This document shows, piece by piece, positions 35,145 to 44,670 of a stretch of 64,000 bases of DNA. Each line of letters begins with the position of its first letter. Positions within the stretch are counted from its first letter, which is position 1. Below the pieces are notes generated by a model. It was given only the letters and a program-made list of their open reading frames with translations. It made no database searches and was not told where the DNA came from. Source of the stretch: Serratia marcescens (GTDB taxonomy: Bacteria > Pseudomonadota > Gammaproteobacteria > Enterobacterales > Enterobacteriaceae); the NCBI RefSeq assembly GCF_001902635.1, contig NZ_MJAO01000013.1, forward strand, positions 62,001-126,000. Direction: 5' to 3'. The translations under genes and the position numbers were made by a program.

Positions 35145-36047
35145 ATGGCCATGCAATCTCAAGACATCATTCGTAAATCCGCCACCAATGGTTTCACGCC
35201 GGCGCCGCGCGCCCGTGACCACCAGGAAGAAGTGGCCAAACTGATCGATGTCACCACCTGTATCGGCTGCAAGGCCTGTCAGGTGGCCTGTTCCGAATGG
35301 AACGACATCCGCGACGAAGTCGGCCACAACGTCGGGGTGTACGATAACCCCGCCGATCTGACCGCCAAGTCGTGGACGGTGATGCGCTTCTCCGAGGTGG
35401 AGGAAAACGGCAAGCTGGAATGGCTGATCCGCAAGGACGGCTGTATGCACTGCGCCGATCCGGGCTGCCTGAAGGCCTGCCCGTCGGAAGGCGCGATCAT
35501 TCAGTACGCCAACGGCATCGTCGACTTCCAGTCCGAGCACTGCATCGGTTGCGGCTACTGCATCGCCGGCTGCCCGTTCGACGTACCGCGCATGAACAAG
35601 GACGACAACCGGGTGTACAAGTGCACCCTGTGCGTCGACCGCGTGGACGTCGGCCAGGAACCGGCCTGCGTGAAAACCTGCCCGACCGGCGCCATTCACT
35701 TCGGCACCAAGGAAGCGATGAAGCAGGTGGCGGCGGATCGCGTCAGCGAGCTGAACACCCGCGGCTACCAGAACGCCGGTCTGTACGATCCGGCGGGGGT
35801 GGGCGGCACGCACGTGATGTACGTGTTGCACCATGCCGACAAACCGCAGCTGTACCACGGCTTGCCGGACAACCCGAGCATCAGCCCGGCAGTGACCTTC
35901 TGGAAAGGCGTGTGGAAACCCCTGGCGGCCATCGGCTTTGCCGCCACCTTCGCGGCCAGCGTGTTCCACTATGTCGGCGTCGGGCCTAACCGCGTCGACG
36001 ATGAGGACGAACACGACGAGCCGCACGACGAGGAGACGCGCAAATGA
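35145..36047 (+). CDS. fdoH: Formate dehydrogenase-O iron-sulfur subunit
   Basis: A 300-residue beta subunit (E. coli FdoH 300) with four [4Fe-4S] clusters that carry electrons from FdoG to FdoI. The Cys clusters are '[11 protein letters not shown]', '[13 protein letters not shown]', '[11 protein letters not shown]' and 'CTLCVD...CVKTC'. A single C-terminal membrane anchor is visible ('[20 protein letters not shown]'). It starts 12 bp after fdoG with GGAG upstream, and its stop overlaps fdoI by 4 bp. Confidence 0.97.
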   Translation: MAMQSQDIIRKSATNGFTPAPRARDHQEEVAKLIDVTTCIGCKACQVACSEWNDIRDEVGHNVGVYDNPADLTAKSWTVMRFSEVEENGKLEWLIRKDGCMHCADPGCLKACPSEGAIIQYANGIVDFQSEHCIGCGYCIAGCPFDVPRMNKDDNRVYKCTLCVDRVDVGQEPACVKTCPTGAIHFGTKEAMKQVAADRVSELNTRGYQNAGLYDPAGVGGTHVMYVLHHADKPQLYHGLPDNPSISPAVTFWKGVWKPLAAIGFAATFAASVFHYVGVGPNRVDDEDEHDEPHDEETRK

Positions 36048-36679
36048 GAAAGGAAAAGCCCATTCAGCGTTACAGCGCGCCGGAGCGCATCAACCACTGG
36101 ATCGTGGCGTTCTGCTTCGTGTTCGCCGCCATCAGCGGGCTGGGGTTCTTCTTCCCCTCCTTCAACTGGCTGATGAACATCTTCGGGACGCCGCAGCTGG
36201 CGCGCATTCTGCACCCGTTTGTCGGGGTGATCATGTTTGCCGCGTTCCTGCTGATGTTCCTGCGCTACTGGAAGCATAACCTGATCAACCGGGAAGATAT
36301 CGTCTGGGCCAAGAACATCCACAAAATCGCCATGAACGAGGAAGTGGGTGACACCGGGCGCTATAATTTCGGCCAGAAGTGCGTGTTCTGGGCGGCGATT
36401 ATCAGCCTGGTGCTGCTGCTGGCCAGCGGCGTGGTGATCTGGCGGCCGTATTTTGCGCCGTCGTTCTCCATCCCGCTGATCCGCATTGCGCTGCTGGTGC
36501 ATTCGCTGGCCGCGGTCGGTCTGATCATCGTGATTATGGTGCACATTTACGCCGCGTTGTGGGTAAAAGGCACCATTACCGCGATGGTGGAAGGCTGGGT
36601 GCCGGCGGCCTGGGCCAAGAAACATCATCCGCGCTGGTACCGTGAGGTCCGCGAGAAACGACAGGAAGATAAACCCTGA
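36044..36679 (+). CDS. fdoI: Formate dehydrogenase-O cytochrome b556 subunit
   Basis: A 211-residue inner-membrane gamma subunit (E. coli FdoI 211) with four hydrophobic segments and heme-b ligand histidines, for example in '[12 protein letters not shown]', '[10 protein letters not shown]' and '[14 protein letters not shown]'. It transfers electrons to quinone. The start overlaps the fdoH stop (ATGA) and the stop overlaps fdhE (TGATG), so the four genes are translationally coupled. Confidence 0.97.
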   Translation: MRKEKPIQRYSAPERINHWIVAFCFVFAAISGLGFFFPSFNWLMNIFGTPQLARILHPFVGVIMFAAFLLMFLRYWKHNLINREDIVWAKNIHKIAMNEEVGDTGRYNFGQKCVFWAAIISLVLLLASGVVIWRPYFAPSFSIPLIRIALLVHSLAAVGLIIVIMVHIYAALWVKGTITAMVEGWVPAAWAKKHHPRWYREVREKRQEDKP

Positions 36680-37608
36680 TGAGTATCCGCATCGTTCCTA
36701 AAGAGCAGTTAGGGGCACAGCGTGAGAAGTCCACAACGGCGGAGAACATCCCGCCGTTACTTTTCGCCAACCTGAAAAGCCTGTACAGCCGCCGCGCCGA
36801 ACGCCTGCGCAAGCTGGCTGTCGACAACCCGCTGGGCGACTACCTGAACTTCGCCGCCGAGCTGGCGCAGGCGCAGCAGCATGCGCTGCACGATAACCCG
36901 CTGCAGCTCGATCTGAGCGAGGCGTTGGCGCAGGGCGCCGCCAGCGGAAAACCGCCGCTCGATCTGAGCGTGTTTCCGCGCAGCGAGCACTGGCGCAAGC
37001 TGCTGACGTCGCTGATCGCCGAGCTGCGCCCGCAGGCGCCGGAACATATCCTGGCGGTGCTGGACAACCTGGAGAAAGCCTCGGTGCACGAGCTGGAGCT
37101 GATGGCCGACGCCTTGCTCAATCGCGAGTTCGGCAAGGTGGGCAGCGAGAAGGCGCCGTTCCTCTGGGCCGCGCTGTCGCTCTATTGGGCGCAGATGGCC
37201 AGCCTGATCCCCGGCAAGGCGCGCGCCGAATACGGCGAGCAGCGCCAGTTCTGCCCGGTGTGCGGCAGCATTCCGGTTTCCAGCATGGTGCACATCGGCA
37301 CCGTCAACGGCCTGCGCTACCTGCACTGCAACCTGTGCGAAAGCGAATGGCACGTGGTGCGGGTGAAGTGCAGCAACTGCGAGCAGACCCGCGATCTCAA
37401 CTACTGGTCGCTGGACAGCGAACAGGCGGCGGTGAAGGCGGAAAGCTGCGGCGACTGCGGCACTTACCTGAAGATCCTCTATCAGGAAAAAGACCCGCAG
37501 GTTGAAGCGGTGGCCGACGATCTGGCCTCGTTGGTGCTGGACGCCCGCATGGAAGAAGAAGGCTTCGGGCGCAGCAGCATCAATCCGTTCCTGTTCCCGG
37601 CGGAGTAA
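36679..37608 (+). CDS. fdhE: Formate dehydrogenase accessory protein FdhE
   Basis: A 309-residue cytoplasmic chaperone (E. coli FdhE 309) needed for assembly and Tat export of respiratory formate dehydrogenases. Four rubredoxin-like Cys pairs are present: 'FCPVCGS', 'HCNLCES', 'CSNCEQ' and 'CGDCGT'. Those pairs form the metal-binding C-terminal half. The start is fused to the fdoI stop. A strong hairpin follows the stop. Confidence 0.96.
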   Translation: MSIRIVPKEQLGAQREKSTTAENIPPLLFANLKSLYSRRAERLRKLAVDNPLGDYLNFAAELAQAQQHALHDNPLQLDLSEALAQGAASGKPPLDLSVFPRSEHWRKLLTSLIAELRPQAPEHILAVLDNLEKASVHELELMADALLNREFGKVGSEKAPFLWAALSLYWAQMASLIPGKARAEYGEQRQFCPVCGSIPVSSMVHIGTVNGLRYLHCNLCESEWHVVRVKCSNCEQTRDLNYWSLDSEQAAVKAESCGDCGTYLKILYQEKDPQVEAVADDLASLVLDARMEEEGFGRSSINPFLFPAE

Positions 37609-37612
37609 CTGC

Positions 37613-37636
37613 CCGGCCCCGTTCGCGCGGGGCCGG
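37613..37636 (+). terminator. Hairpin after fdhE
   Basis: CCGGCCCCG (37613-37621) pairs with CGGGGCCGG (37628-37636). No T-run follows, so it may be a weak terminator or an RNA-stability element at the end of fdoGHI-fdhE. Confidence 0.5.
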
Positions 37637-37722
37637 ACAAGCAATTTCAGAACGGGCTTCTGGCATTCACCCGGGCGAGTTGCTACGTTTAGGCCATGAC
37701 GCGCCAAGCGAAAGGAACCACG

Positions 37723-38373
37723 ATGTTAAAGACCCTGGCAAAATTGACCGCGGTCGCCGTGCTGGCGACCGGACTGACGGCCTGCGACAACAAGGACGAC
37801 ACCAAACCGGCGGTGCCGCCACCCGACACCAAGCCGACCGTGACGCAGCCCGCACCGCCTGCGCCTGCGCCGGTAGAGACCCAACCCGCACCGCCGCCGG
37901 GGCTGAATGTGTCGCTGCAGAAGGGCAAAATCACCTTCGAACTGCCGCCGGGCTTTAGCGATCAGACGCTGAACAGCGGCATTATCAACGACAGCAATTC
38001 CACTATTCAGCGCTTCCTTGACGGTAAGTCGCGCCAGAGCGCGGTCTCTTCCGAAGTGATCCCGCCGGACGACATGAAGCTCAACACCAGCGACAAAATG
38101 CTGAAAGAGCTGACGCAGAGCGCCATCACGGTGCTGGCCGAGCGTTATCAGAATATCCAGACCACCAAAGAAGAAAACTTTACCGTCGGCAAGCAGAAGT
38201 TTCGCCGGGTGGATACCGAACAGACCATCAACGGGCAAAAAGTGGTGTCCACGCTGGTGTTGACGGTGTTCAACAAGCGGGTGGTGACGCTGCAAATGCT
38301 GTCGCCGGCCAAAGCGCCGGAGGTGCATCAGGCGCTGGTGCAGCGGATTATCGATACCCTGGCGGTGAAGTAA
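37723..38373 (+). CDS. DcrB-like lipoprotein (DUF1795)
   Basis: A 216-residue lipoprotein. The signal sequence ends with lipobox 'LTAC' (Cys at about residue 20). A Pro/Thr-rich low-complexity linker covers about residues 26-62. A folded domain of about 150 residues follows, with the DcrB/DUF1795 pattern ('KGKITFELPPGFSDQT', 'VVTLQMLSP', C-terminal 'IIDTLAVK'). E. coli DcrB (185 residues) is an inner-membrane lipoprotein needed for phage C1 and for thiol-linked lipoprotein maturation. Similarity is moderate, and the long linker is not in E. coli DcrB. ATG 37723 has AAAGGA upstream. Confidence 0.7.
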   Translation: MLKTLAKLTAVAVLATGLTACDNKDDTKPAVPPPDTKPTVTQPAPPAPAPVETQPAPPPGLNVSLQKGKITFELPPGFSDQTLNSGIINDSNSTIQRFLDGKSRQSAVSSEVIPPDDMKLNTSDKMLKELTQSAITVLAERYQNIQTTKEENFTVGKQKFRRVDTEQTINGQKVVSTLVLTVFNKRVVTLQMLSPAKAPEVHQALVQRIIDTLAVK

Positions 38374-38413
38374 GGGCGTTGCGCCGCGGCCAGGGCGAAG
38401 CGGAGGAGAACGG

Positions 38414-39019
38414 ATGAAGCTTATCGGCAGTTACACCAGTCCCTTTGTGCGCAAGATTTCCGTGATGCTGCTGGAGAAGGGGATCGCGTTCGAATTCGTC
38501 AACGATCCGCCGTATGAGCCCGGCAGCCGGGTGGGGGAGTTGAACCCGCTCGGCAAGGTGCCGGTGCTGGTCGCCGATGACGGTGAAGTGTTTTACGACT
38601 CGCCGGTGGTGGCCGAATTCCTCGAGCTGCTGGCGGTGGAGCCGGCGTTTTTGCCGACCGATCGCGCCACCGCGTTGCGCGTCCGCCAGGTGGCGGCGCT
38701 GGCGGACGGCGTGACCGAAGCAGCAGCGGCCCTGTTCCGCGAAAGCCGGCGTGCGCCGGACAAGCAGGACGAAAACTGGATGCTGCGCCAGCGTGACAAA
38801 CTGGCGCACGGGCTGGACGCGCTGGAGACGTTGGCGCGAGAAAAAACGTGGCTCAATGCCGAACGGCTGACGTTGGCGGATATCGCCACCGGCTGCGCGT
38901 TGGGCTACCTCAATTTCCGCCATATCCTGCCCAACTGGTGCGTCGAGCGCCCGGCGCTGGTCAAGCTGGCCGAACGCCTGTTCGCCCGCGAAAGCTTCGC
39001 CCGCACCTCGCCGCCCTGA
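38414..39019 (+). CDS. yibF: Glutathione S-transferase-like YibF
   Basis: A 201-residue GST-fold protein (E. coli YibF 202). The thioredoxin-like N-terminal domain starts 'MKLIGSYTSPFVRKISVML', with 'NPLGKVPVLV' as the cis-Pro loop. The C-terminal helical domain contains 'LADIATGCALGYLNFRH'. E. coli YibF has no established substrate. The position directly before selA is conserved with E. coli. GGAGGAG precedes the ATG; a strong terminator follows. Confidence 0.92.
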   Translation: MKLIGSYTSPFVRKISVMLLEKGIAFEFVNDPPYEPGSRVGELNPLGKVPVLVADDGEVFYDSPVVAEFLELLAVEPAFLPTDRATALRVRQVAALADGVTEAAAALFRESRRAPDKQDENWMLRQRDKLAHGLDALETLAREKTWLNAERLTLADIATGCALGYLNFRHILPNWCVERPALVKLAERLFARESFARTSPP

Positions 39020-39031
39020 GCTTTCTTTTCT

Positions 39032-39051
39032 CCCCGCCGCGGCGGGGTTTT
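39032..39051 (+). terminator. Rho-independent terminator of yibF
   Basis: The 16-bp perfect palindrome CCCCGCCGCGGCGGGG (39032-39047) is followed by TTTT (39048-39051). It lies 13 bp after the yibF stop and 38 bp before selA. Confidence 0.85.
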
Positions 39052-39088
39052 GCTATGCCGATACCTCTAAACTGAAAACCGAGCGACC

Positions 39089-40483
39089 ATGAGTACTGAA
39101 TCCCACCTTCTTTACAGCCAGCTGCCCGCCATTGACCGACTGTTGCGCGAACCCGCGATTGAACCGCTGGTGGCGCAGCATGGCCAGACGCTGATCGGCG
39201 AACTGCTGCGCCGGCTGCAGGCGCAGGCGCGCGACGCGATCAAACAACAGCAGCGTTTACCGGCCTGGTGCGGCGACTGGCCGCAGGCGCTGCGAGCCGA
39301 GCTGGCTCGGCAGCAACGCCCGGCTTTGCTGCCGGTGTTTAACCTCAGTGGCACCGTGCTGCACACCAACCTCGGGCGTGCCCTGCTGGCGCAGCCGGTG
39401 AAAGACGCGGTGAGCGCGGTGATGGGGGAGGCGGTGACGCTGGAGTACGATCTGGACGGCGCCGGGCGCGGGCATCGCGATCGGGCGGTGGCGGATCTGC
39501 TGTGCCGGTTGACCGGCGCGGAAGACGCCTGCATCGTCAATAACAATGCGGCGGCGGTGCTGCTGATGCTGGCGGCGATCGCCCCCGGCAAAGAGGTGGT
39601 GGTGTCGCGCGGCGAGCTGGTGGAGATCGGCGGCGCGTTCCGCATTCCCGACGTGATGCGCCAGGCGGGCTGCCAATTGGTGGAGGTCGGCACCACCAAC
39701 CGCACCCATTTGAAAGATTACCGCCACGCCATCAACGAGCAGACCGGCCTGTTGATGAAGGTGCACACCAGCAACTACAGCATTCAGGGCTTTACCGCGG
39801 CGGTCGATGAAGCTGAATTGGCACAGCTCGGGGCCGAACAGGGCGTGCCGACCGCCACCGATCTGGGCAGCGGTTCGCTGATCGACATGGCGCAGTACGG
39901 CCTGCCCGCCGAACCGATGCCGCAGCGGCTGCTGGCCGCCGGGGTCGATCTGGTGACATTCTCCGGCGATAAGCTGTTGGGCGGCCCACAGGCCGGTATT
40001 ATCGTCGGCAAAAAGGCGCTGATCGCCCGCCTGCAGCAACATCCGCTCAAGCGCGCGCTGCGCGTCGGAAAACTGACGCTGGCGGCCCTGGAGGCCACGC
40101 TGCGGCTCTATCTGCAACCGGAAAAACTGGCTGAGCAGTTGCCGACGCTGCGGCTGCTGACCCGCCCGCAGCAGGAGATGCAACAGGTGGCAGAGCGGTT
40201 GCTGACGGCGCTGGCGCCACAGTTCACCGCCGATTTCGAGCTGCGCGCCGAACCGTGCTGGTCGCAGATTGGCAGCGGTTCGCTGCCGGTGGATCGCCTG
40301 CCCAGCTATGCGTTGACCTTCATGCCGCGCGACGGCCGCGGCGCGACGCTGGAAGCGCTGGCCGAGCGTTGGCGCCGCCTGCCGCAACCGGTGATCGGCC
40401 GTCTCGGCGACGGTCGGCTGTGGCTGGATTTGCGCTGTCTGGAGCAGGAGGGGGCGCTGATCGAGGCGCTGAGCGCATCATGA
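39089..40483 (+). CDS. selA: L-seryl-tRNA(Sec) selenium transferase
   Basis: A 464-residue PLP enzyme (E. coli SelA 463) that converts seryl-tRNA-Sec to selenocysteyl-tRNA-Sec. PLP lysine Lys295 lies in '[13 protein letters not shown]', the same number as E. coli. '[16 protein letters not shown]' is a conserved N-terminal segment. It overlaps selB by 4 bp (ATGA), so the two are translationally coupled. Its tRNA substrate, selC, is encoded 14.5 kb downstream. Confidence 0.97.
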   Translation: MSTESHLLYSQLPAIDRLLREPAIEPLVAQHGQTLIGELLRRLQAQARDAIKQQQRLPAWCGDWPQALRAELARQQRPALLPVFNLSGTVLHTNLGRALLAQPVKDAVSAVMGEAVTLEYDLDGAGRGHRDRAVADLLCRLTGAEDACIVNNNAAAVLLMLAAIAPGKEVVVSRGELVEIGGAFRIPDVMRQAGCQLVEVGTTNRTHLKDYRHAINEQTGLLMKVHTSNYSIQGFTAAVDEAELAQLGAEQGVPTATDLGSGSLIDMAQYGLPAEPMPQRLLAAGVDLVTFSGDKLLGGPQAGIIVGKKALIARLQQHPLKRALRVGKLTLAALEATLRLYLQPEKLAEQLPTLRLLTRPQQEMQQVAERLLTALAPQFTADFELRAEPCWSQIGSGSLPVDRLPSYALTFMPRDGRGATLEALAERWRRLPQPVIGRLGDGRLWLDLRCLEQEGALIEALSAS

Positions 40484-42321
40484 TCATCGCTACCGCCGGC
40501 CATGTCGATCATGGCAAAACCACTCTGCTGCAGGCGATCTCCGGGATCAACGCAGATCGCCTGCCGGAAGAAAAGCGCCGTGGCATGACCATCGATCTGG
40601 GTTACGCCTACTGGCCGCAGCCGGATGGCCGAGTGTTGGGCTTTATCGACGTGCCCGGCCACGAAAAATTCCTCGCCAACATGCTGGCGGGCGTCGGCGG
40701 CATCGACCACGCATTGCTGGTGGTGGCCTGCGACGACGGCGTGATGGCGCAGACCCGCGAGCATCTGGCGATCCTGCGTTTGAGCGGGCGCCCGGCGCTG
40801 ACGGTGGCGCTGACCAAGGCCGACCGGGTGGACGCGGCGCGTGTCGACGAAGTACGCAGCCAGGTGTGCGACGAGCTGGCGCGGCAAGGCTGGCCCGATG
40901 CGCCGCTGTTTGTCACCGCGGCGGCGGCGGGAGAAGGCATCGAGGCGCTGCGCGAGCATTTGCTGGCGCTGTCGCCCGGCGAACATGCGCTGACGCGCCG
41001 TTTTCGCCTGGCGGTAGACCGTGCGTTCAGTGTCAAAGGGGCGGGGCTGGTGGTGACCGGCACCGCGCTCGGTGGCCGGGTGCAGGTGGGGGATACGCTG
41101 TGGCTGACCGGCGCCGACGCGCCGGTGCGGGTACGTGGTCTGCACGCACAGAATCAGAGCGTAGAACAGGCGCAGGCCGGGCAACGCATCGCGCTGAACA
41201 TCAGCGGCGATGTCGATAAAGAGCGGATCGCGCGCGGCGACTGGCTGCTGGCGCAGCGTCCGCCGGAGGCGGCGGAACGCATTCTGGTGGCGCTGGAGAC
41301 GGATCGGCCGATCAATCACTGGCAGCCACTGCATCTGCACCATGCCGCCAGCCACATCACCGGGCGCATTTCGCTGCTGAACGACGGGTTGGCGGAACTG
41401 ATCCTCGATCGCCCGCTGTGGCTGGCGGAAAACGATCGGCTGGTGCTGCGTGATATCGCCGCGCGGCAAACGCTGGGCGCTGCCCGGGTGCTCAGGCTGA
41501 ACGCGCCCAAGCGCGGCAAGCGCCAGCCGGATTATCTGGCCTGGCTGCAGGCCCTGGCGCAGGCACAAGACGACGCGCAGGCGTTGGCGCTTGAGCTACC
41601 GCACGGCGCGCTGCCGCTGGCGGCGTTCGCCTGGGCGCGTCAGTTGACCGACGACGGCCTGGCGGCACTGCTGGCGAACCGCGATCTGCTGATCGTCGGT
41701 GACCGGGCGCTGGCGCAGGATCAGGTGCAACAGGCGGAGAGCCGCCTGTTGCAGGTGCTGGCTGAATACCACCAACAGCACGCCGATCAGCTGGGGTTAG
41801 GGCGCGCCCGCCTGCGGCGCATGGCCCTGCCTCAGCAGCCGGAAGCGCTGGTATTTATGATGATCGATCGGTTGCTGAAGGCCGGTGTGCTGCGCAATAC
41901 GCGCGGCTGGCTGCACCTGCCGGAACATGGCCTGGCCTTCAGCGCCGAAGAGGCGCCGCTGTGGGCGCGCATCGAACCGCTGTTCGGCGACGAGCCGTGG
42001 TGGGTGCGCGATCTGGCGAGCGAGTTGGGCGAAGAGGAGAGCCGGGTGCGGGCGCTGCTGCGCAAGGCGGCTCAGCTGGGCCATGTGACGGCGGTAGTGG
42101 TGGATCGCTATTACCTCAGCCGACGCATCGACCAGTTCGCCGCGCTGATCCGCGAGCTGGATGCGGAGCGGGGCGGCGCCAACGCTGCCGATTTCCGCGA
42201 TCGGCTCGGCGTCGGGCGCAAACTGGCGATCCAGGTGCTGGAGTTCTTCGATCGCAGCGGCTTTACCCGCCGCAAGGGTAACGAGCATCTGCTGCGTGAC
42301 GGCGGGTTGTTCGGTAACTGA
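40480..42321 (+). CDS. selB: Selenocysteine-specific elongation factor SelB
   Basis: A 613-residue GTPase (E. coli SelB 614) that delivers Sec-tRNA to UGA codons. The EF-Tu-like domain has G1 '[11 protein letters not shown]' at about residues 7-17, G3 'DVPGHEKF' and G4-type 'TKAD'. The C-terminal half contains winged-helix repeats that bind the SECIS RNA ('[27 protein letters not shown]' region near the end). The start ATG 40480 overlaps selA; the longer upstream frame inside selA is a shadow. Confidence 0.97.
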   Translation: MIIATAGHVDHGKTTLLQAISGINADRLPEEKRRGMTIDLGYAYWPQPDGRVLGFIDVPGHEKFLANMLAGVGGIDHALLVVACDDGVMAQTREHLAILRLSGRPALTVALTKADRVDAARVDEVRSQVCDELARQGWPDAPLFVTAAAAGEGIEALREHLLALSPGEHALTRRFRLAVDRAFSVKGAGLVVTGTALGGRVQVGDTLWLTGADAPVRVRGLHAQNQSVEQAQAGQRIALNISGDVDKERIARGDWLLAQRPPEAAERILVALETDRPINHWQPLHLHHAASHITGRISLLNDGLAELILDRPLWLAENDRLVLRDIAARQTLGAARVLRLNAPKRGKRQPDYLAWLQALAQAQDDAQALALELPHGALPLAAFAWARQLTDDGLAALLANRDLLIVGDRALAQDQVQQAESRLLQVLAEYHQQHADQLGLGRARLRRMALPQQPEALVFMMIDRLLKAGVLRNTRGWLHLPEHGLAFSAEEAPLWARIEPLFGDEPWWVRDLASELGEEESRVRALLRKAAQLGHVTAVVVDRYYLSRRIDQFAALIRELDAERGGANAADFRDRLGVGRKLAIQVLEFFDRSGFTRRKGNEHLLRDGGLFGN

Positions 42322-42349
42322 TTGCGTGTTTTTTGTTCTCTGATGGCGG

Positions 42350-42355
42350 TATAAT
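42350..42355 (+). promoter_or_regulatory. Promoter -10 of the CopG/ParE module
   Basis: A perfect TATAAT lies 49 bp upstream of the antitoxin start. The -35 region is weak (TGTTTT at 17-bp spacing). Just downstream, AATCACTTTGATT and a second TGATT form repeated half-sites that could be the RHH operator for autoregulation. Confidence 0.5.
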
Positions 42356-42403
42356 CAGCTTTAATCACTTTGATTGATGTTGATTGTACTGAGGAGCAAG
42401 ACG

Positions 42404-42664
42404 ATGAATACGAAAGTCATCACCGCTCATGTGCCGCTGCCTTTGGCTGAAAAGGTGGATGAAATGGCCGCCAAACTTGAACGTTCACGGGGATGGATAG
42501 TGAAGCAAGCCCTCGCCGCCTGGCTTGAGCAAGAGGAAGAGCGCCGTCGATTAACGCTGGCGGCGCTGGCCGATGTCGAACAGCAAAACGTTATCGATCA
42601 TGAGTCGGTAGAAGCCTGGGCTGCCAGCCTGGACAGTGACGAGCCGCTGCCGGTACCGCGCTGA
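42404..42664 (+). CDS. Ribbon-helix-helix (CopG/ParD-type) antitoxin
   Basis: An 86-residue protein. The N-terminal RHH fold reads 'VITAHVPLPLAEKVDEMAAK', with an R-rich second helix ('ERSRGWIVKQALAAWLEQEEE'-type). The acidic C-terminal tail is the expected toxin-binding part. ATG 42404 has GAGGAG upstream. The stop overlaps the toxin start by 1 bp (TGATG), the typical type II layout with antitoxin first. It lies 82 bp after selB. Confidence 0.85.
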   Translation: MNTKVITAHVPLPLAEKVDEMAAKLERSRGWIVKQALAAWLEQEEERRRLTLAALADVEQQNVIDHESVEAWAASLDSDEPLPVPR

Positions 42665-42939
42665 TGGAGTTAAAATGGACGAGTAAGGCGCTATCGGATT
42701 TGGCGCGTTTGTTTGAGTTTCTTGCCTTGGCTAACCGTACTGCGGCAGCGAATTCGGTGAAGGCCTTGGTCGCCGCGCCTAAAGCGTTGCTTGATAATCC
42801 TCGCCTGGGTGAAAGACTGGATGAGTTTTTACCGCAGGAAGTGAGGCGTATTCTGGGCGGCCGTTATGAGATACGTTACCAGGTGCAGCCGGCAACGATT
42901 TATGTTCTGCGTATTTGGCATACCCGCGAAGAGCGATAG
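42664..42939 (+). CDS. RelE/ParE-family toxin
   Basis: A 91-residue ParE/RelE-superfamily toxin. 'LKWTSKALSDLARLFEFLA' is the N-terminal helix pair, 'NPRLGERLDEF' the middle, and 'RRILGGRYEIRYQV' plus 'TIYVLRIWHTREER' the C-terminal strands. ParE members inhibit gyrase, RelE members cleave mRNA; this one looks ParE-like because it lacks the RelE catalytic basic pattern, but that is a weak call. The partner is the RHH antitoxin directly upstream. Confidence 0.85.
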   Translation: MELKWTSKALSDLARLFEFLALANRTAAANSVKALVAAPKALLDNPRLGERLDEFLPQEVRRILGGRYEIRYQVQPATIYVLRIWHTREER

Positions 42940-42950
42940 GCCGAATTCCC

Positions 42951-43862
42951 CTACCCGATAAACCTGACGGCGGCCCGGCTGACGTCGGGCGTCTGGGCGC
43001 TGAGAAACGCCTGTAAGCGTTCGATCAGCGGCCGTTTCGCCGATTCCTCCGGCCAAACCAGATAATAACCGTCGCCGGTGCGCACGGCGGCGTCACAAGG
43101 CAGCGCCAATAACCCCTCTTCAATCGTCCGCAGGCTCAGCGCCAGATCGCCGATCGAGACGCCGTGCCCGGCGATGGCCGCCGCGTTGCCCTGCTCCAGC
43201 GAATCAAACACCTGGCCGCGCGCAAGATCGATCGGGGTTGCGATGCCGCTTTTTTTCAGCCAGCGCCGCCAGTCGCGCCGATCGGGCGAAGGGTGGATCA
43301 GCGGGCAGGCGGCGAGATCGCGCCGTCCGTCGGCGAGCAGCGCGGGGGCGCAAATCGGGATTAGCCATTCGTCGAACAGCTTGGCGGCGGCGGTGTTGGC
43401 GCCGAAATGGCCGTTGCCGAGCAGGATGGCGCAGTCGTAGGGTTCGCTGAAAAAATCCACGCTGTCGATGTCCATCCAGACGCTGGCAATCTGCACTTCG
43501 AACGCCTGCGCCGTTTGCCGGAACCGGCTCAGGCAGTCCAGCAGCCAGCGCATGGTCAGGGTGGAGGGCGCCTTCAGCCGCAGCAGATCGCGGTGGCTTC
43601 TGAACAGCTCGCAGGCTTGCTCGATGCGGCCAAACCCTTGCTGCAGCTCGGCGGCGAAGATTTTCCCCTGCGGCGTGACTTCGATGCGTGGGCCGTTGCG
43701 CTGGAACAGCCGGCAGCCGAAGTGCTGCTCCAGCGTTTTGATGTGCTTGCTGACGGCGCTCGGGGTGAGATGCAGCTCCTCGGCGGCCAGCGTGAACGAG
43801 CCGGTGCGGGCGGCGCTTTCGAAGGCGCGCAGGGCGTAAAGTGGCGGAAGGGAACTGGCCAT
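42951..43862 (-). CDS. LysR-family transcriptional regulator (GcvA-like)
   Basis: A 303-residue LysR-type regulator. The N-terminal winged helix-turn-helix ('LYALRAFESAARTGSFTLAAEELHLTPSAVSKHIKTLE' region, starting at about residue 8) has the GcvA/AmpR-type look. The effector domain follows from about 90. It is divergent from a LysE-family exporter gene 122 bp away, which is its probable target. The effector is unknown. Confidence 0.85.
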   Translation of the reverse strand: MASSLPPLYALRAFESAARTGSFTLAAEELHLTPSAVSKHIKTLEQHFGCRLFQRNGPRIEVTPQGKIFAAELQQGFGRIEQACELFRSHRDLLRLKAPSTLTMRWLLDCLSRFRQTAQAFEVQIASVWMDIDSVDFFSEPYDCAILLGNGHFGANTAAAKLFDEWLIPICAPALLADGRRDLAACPLIHPSPDRRDWRRWLKKSGIATPIDLARGQVFDSLEQGNAAAIAGHGVSIGDLALSLRTIEEGLLALPCDAAVRTGDGYYLVWPEESAKRPLIERLQAFLSAQTPDVSRAAVRFIG

Positions 43863-43983
43863 CGCGGCGTCTCTAATAATGAGTCTGATTCACAGTAAAC
43901 GACAGGATTACTCCTTTTTCAAGGCGGGGGTGGCGGCATGATAATGGTGCGACGCCAACTGACTGAATGTGAGTGAAATAAAG

Positions 43984-44616
43984 ATGAACCTGTCGTTGCT
44001 GGCGGCGTATTTCGCCGCCATTTTCTTGCTGATCGCCACGCCGGGGCCGGTGGTGGTGATGGTGGCCAACACCGCAGCGCGCTTTGGCGCCCGGCGTGCG
44101 CTGTTGACCGCGCTGGGCAGCAACTGGGCCTCCTTGTTGCTGATCGGCATCGCCGCGTTGATCATCACCGGGCTGTTCGCCGTGGATATGCGCATGTTGC
44201 AGTGGATCAGCCTGTTGGGCTGCCTGTTTATCGCCCGCATGGCGATCGTCTCGCTATATGAGGATTTATCTTCCTATACATCGACCTTGAGCGCACCGCG
44301 CCCGGCGCCGCCGCAAAATCGCTCGGCGATCGTGAACGGCTTTCTGGTGGGGATCGCCAACCCCAAAGACATCATCTTCTTCGTCGCTTTTTTCCCGCAG
44401 TTTATCGCCGTCACTCCCTCGGTCGGCGCCAGCCTGACGCTGCTGACCGTGCTGTGGGTGTTGGCGGATTTTGCCATCTTGCTGGTTTATATCACCCTGC
44501 TGTCGGGAACGGCGCTGCAGCGTGCGCGGCGGGCGATTTCGATCCTGTCGGCGTTGCTGCTGTTGGTGGTGGCGGTGGTGGGGACGGGGTATTCATTGTG
44601 GGCGCTGTTTGGTTGA
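43984..44616 (+). CDS. LysE/RhtB-family exporter
   Basis: A 210-residue inner-membrane protein with about six hydrophobic segments. The signature 'LIATPGPVVVMVANTAARFG' is at residues about 16-35, and 'GFLVGIANPKDIIFFVAFFPQF' is the mid-protein motif. It is probably an amino-acid or metabolite exporter controlled by the divergent LysR gene. The start is taken as ATG 43984; an in-frame GTG at 43969 is possible. Confidence 0.82.
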   Translation: MNLSLLAAYFAAIFLLIATPGPVVVMVANTAARFGARRALLTALGSNWASLLLIGIAALIITGLFAVDMRMLQWISLLGCLFIARMAIVSLYEDLSSYTSTLSAPRPAPPQNRSAIVNGFLVGIANPKDIIFFVAFFPQFIAVTPSVGASLTLLTVLWVLADFAILLVYITLLSGTALQRARRAISILSALLLLVVAVVGTGYSLWALFG

Positions 44617-44627
44617 GCGCTGCATAA

Positions 44628-44660
44628 AAAACGCCGGTCGGGGAACCGGAGCGGCGTTTT
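44628..44660. terminator. Bidirectional terminator between LysE gene and mdfA
   Basis: AAAACGCCG (44628-44636) pairs with CGGCGTTTT (44652-44660); inner CCGGT/ACCGG bases extend it. A-run on the left and T-run on the right allow termination in both directions between the convergent genes. Confidence 0.85.
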
Positions 44661-44670
44661 ACCGTGGCGA

